Made by a program: the position numbers and the translations under genes | The notes under the pieces: generated by a model | Told to the model about the DNA's origin: nothing | What the model saw: the letters and a program-made list of their open reading frames with translations, nothing else | The model's database searches: none | In this document: piece by piece, positions 5,256 to 6,144 of the stretch | Layout of the letters: every line of letters starts with the position of its first letter | Numbering within the stretch: position 1 is the first letter of the stretch | Source: a bacterium | GTDB lineage: Bacteria > Electryoneota > RPQS01 | Assembly: GCA_028711875.1 (NCBI GenBank) | Contig: JAQTRJ010000142.1 | Location: 1-6,144, forward strand | DNA length: 6,144 nt | Direction of reading: 5' to 3'

Positions 5256-5720
5256 TCACCCCCTAGTCTTAGCTGTCTCTAGACTGAGAACCTCGTCAAA
5301 GTGCTTGCTGATCTCCGTCGCTGCGAGGGAGATGAATGTAGAATCCAAGCTACCTTCCTTTTCCCAACGCTGGAGCAAGCCGCCAAGCGAGTGCCCATTG
5401 GGGTTGGCAATGATCTCCCACTGCTGCACCGTCAGCTTGTTCTTGCAGCGCTGGCGCTCGTAAGACAATGTCTCGTCAATGTCGGCCTTCAGCGAAGTCA
5501 CCTCAGCAGCGTGTTCGGAGTATGGCTCGGTCGCACGTTCCACAAGCGCAAGAGACTGCGCCTTTATTTCCCCCGCTGTAGTATATGCAACTTCATCGTA
5601 GTGCGCTATGGCCTGTAGCCAACAGCACCCTGCCAGTCCAATCACTAGCAGGATAGGCAGAAGAACCTTCGTCATTGCCGAAAAATTCTTCGCCCGATCA
5701 TTCGATGTGCACATTGTCAT
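5256..5720 (-). CDS. Predicted lipoprotein, unknown function
   Basis: The 154-residue protein has a lipoprotein signal peptide: a basic n-region (R9, K11, K18), a hydrophobic stretch L20-A30 and the lipobox L29-A-G-C32, so cleavage and lipidation at C32 are expected. The mature part is about 120 residues, mostly helical and charged, with TEPYSEHAAEVTSLKADID, the segment QQWEIIANPNGHSLGGLLQRW and a C-terminal ISKHFDEVLSLE. A GGGGAGGAG Shine-Dalgarno about 8 nt upstream supports the ATG at 5720; an internal ATG at 5675 would give a more compact signal peptide but has no such site. The sequence resembles lipoproteins I have seen paired with a small helical protein, but I cannot name the family. 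It is the first island gene, starting 71 bp after the truncated tRNA-Gly, and no convincing promoter lies between them. Confidence 0.8.
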   Translation of the reverse strand: MTMCTSNDRAKNFSAMTKVLLPILLVIGLAGCCWLQAIAHYDEVAYTTAGEIKAQSLALVERATEPYSEHAAEVTSLKADIDETLSYERQRCKNKLTVQQWEIIANPNGHSLGGLLQRWEKEGSLDSTFISLAATEISKHFDEVLSLETAKTRG

Positions 5721-5767
5721 GAGCCACTCCTCCCCTTGAATATGCTCTTCCCCAATAGACCAACCGA

Positions 5768-5779
5768 CGTAGACCTACG
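5768..5779. repeat. Short dyad near the right island boundary
   Basis: CGTAG-AC-CTACG, 5-bp arms with a 2-bp centre, sits 12 bp inside the right copy of the tRNA-Gly repeat. It is short enough to occur by chance; its position at the boundary makes recombinase or regulator binding worth considering. Confidence 0.3.
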
Positions 5780-5791
5780 CTCCATGAACAT

Positions 5792-5856
5792 GACGGGATT
5801 CGAACCCGCGACAGCCACGTTGGCAACGTGGAACTCTACCACTGAGTTACTCCCGC
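5792..5856 (-). pseudogene. Truncated tRNA-Gly(GCC) lacking the 3' acceptor strand
   Basis: Bases 5792-5856 match the intact tRNA-Gly from its 5' end (5856) through the whole T arm. The next seven bases read CATGTTC instead of CTCCCGC, so the acceptor stem cannot form (only isolated pairs remain) and no charged tRNA is expected. It is the right-hand repeat of the island. Its 5' flank may be the original upstream region of the tRNA operon; if a promoter remains there, it would now drive the island genes. Confidence 0.9.
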
Positions 5857-5859
5857 AAA
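5792..5859. repeat. 68-bp direct repeat, right copy
   Basis: Identical to 3692-3759. It marks the right boundary of the island and ends three bases beyond the tRNA 5' end. Confidence 0.9.
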
Positions 5860-5933
5860 ACAAAACTTCAAACCTAAACCTAAAAACGAATAGAAAAAAG
5901 TGTCGTATTTTGTCCGTTCTCGTGATCGCTTCT
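5860..5933. other. AT-rich spacer between hicA remnant and truncated tRNA-Gly
   Basis: It carries a short AAACCTAAACCTAAA direct repeat (about 5869-5884) and, on the minus strand, a TTTTTT run (5900-5895). If the island inserted into tRNA-Gly, this is the original 5' flank of the tRNA operon, but no clear -35/-10 pair is visible. Confidence 0.4.
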
Positions 5934-6142
5934 CTAATTCTTCGCCAAGAACTCCTCGCGTGTTACCCCGAGGTCTTTTCTAATGATCTTATTCAATAAA
6001 CCCGGCCCGATTTCTTCCCCTGCGTGAACCGGGATGACCGTCTTCCTGCCGTCGGGATACCTTAAACCATATGGCTCCCGACTGTATGAACATGAATAAA
6101 TCCGAACTTCTCTACTATCCGTGCAACATCTTTGCCGGTAAG
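5934..6142 (-). pseudogene. hicA: HicA-type mRNA interferase toxin, frameshifted and cut by window edge
   Basis: HicA toxins are small double-stranded-RNA-binding-fold mRNA endonucleases neutralised by HicB. One frame (6142-6065) gives LTGKDVARIVEKFGF then TVGSHMV before TAA at 6064-6062; a different frame (6062-5937) continues RYPDGRKTVIPVHAGEEIGP and then GLLNKIIRKDLGVTREEFL, with stop TAG at 5936-5934. Together they match the HicA/YcfA pattern, including the catalytic-type GSH histidine, the HPDGR-like turn, the PVH strand and the C-terminal L..I.....(V/I)..(E)(E)FL helix. One base appears to be missing between MV and RY (around 6062-6064), so the protein would stop soon after GSH. The start codon should be only a few residues beyond the right edge. 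Either the gene is dead or the read has an error. A hicB partner is not in the window. Confidence 0.8.
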
Positions 6143-6144
6143 TC

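Larger units (their letters stand above)
3760..5791. mobile_element. 2.0-kb genomic island between duplicated tRNA-Gly sequence
   Basis: This segment is bounded by the 68-bp tRNA-Gly direct repeats and contains four genes, all on the minus strand: lipoprotein, 109-aa protein, PD-(D/E)XK-like protein and membrane protein. It is visibly more AT-rich than the thrS operon. It carries no integrase, transposase or excisionase, so it is either a non-autonomous element, a remnant, or the outcome of recombination between tRNA copies. GAACAT abuts both inner boundaries (3760-3765 and 5786-5791). The intact tRNA lies at the left boundary. The truncated copy at the right keeps the 5' part, which is opposite to the common tRNA-3'-end integration pattern. 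Confidence 0.65.

Noticed and set aside
5792..5856. Second functional tRNA-Gly
   Set aside because: The 3' acceptor strand is replaced by CATGTTC and cannot pair with GCGGGAG.

Overview
The window is bacterial chromosomal DNA, and every gene I can support is on the minus strand, so it reads from right to left. The left half is a GC-rich translation operon: tRNA-Val(GAC), thrS, infC, rpmI and rplT (cut by the left edge). This is a conserved order of housekeeping genes. The tRNA genes encode no CCA. No T-box leader was seen on thrS. The spacers carry short repeats of a kind I associate with genomes of uncultured bacteria. A likely source is a non-Firmicute, probably Gram-negative-like, environmental lineage; I cannot place it at phylum level.

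Region by region: 1-3015 holds rplT', rpmI, infC and thrS, closely spaced. infC has an unusual AUC start with a clear Shine-Dalgarno sequence overlapping the thrS stop. 3024-3097 is tRNA-Val, ending 8 nt before the thrS start codon. 3098-3407 has no gene; it holds a weak promoter candidate, a degenerate dispersed repeat and a terminator-like structure. 3408-3756 is a tRNA cluster, transcribed Gly(GCC), Cys(GCA), Leu(UAA), with a 7-bp tandem repeat between Gly and Cys.

3760-5791 is a visibly more AT-rich island between two identical 68-bp copies of tRNA-Gly sequence, one in the intact gene (3692-3759) and one in a truncated copy lacking the 3' acceptor strand (5792-5859). It holds two overlapping or near-touching gene pairs. 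The upstream pair is a lipoprotein (5256-5720) and a 109-aa helical protein (4923-5252). The downstream pair is a small protein with PD-(D/E)XK-nuclease-like motifs (4306-4716) and a one-helix membrane protein with a long charged helical tail (3806-4309). No integrase is present. Beyond the second repeat lies a hicA-type toxin gene with a one-base frameshift, running off the right edge.

The translation operon would make ThrRS, IF3, L35 and L20 together with a tRNA. The island looks like accessory cargo placed between the tRNA-Gly operon and its original 5' flank. Cargo and tRNAs point the same way, so tRNA-Gly-Cys-Leu may now depend on transcription from within the island. The nuclease-like/membrane pair is the best candidate for an undescribed system, possibly defensive, but that rests on motifs and context only.
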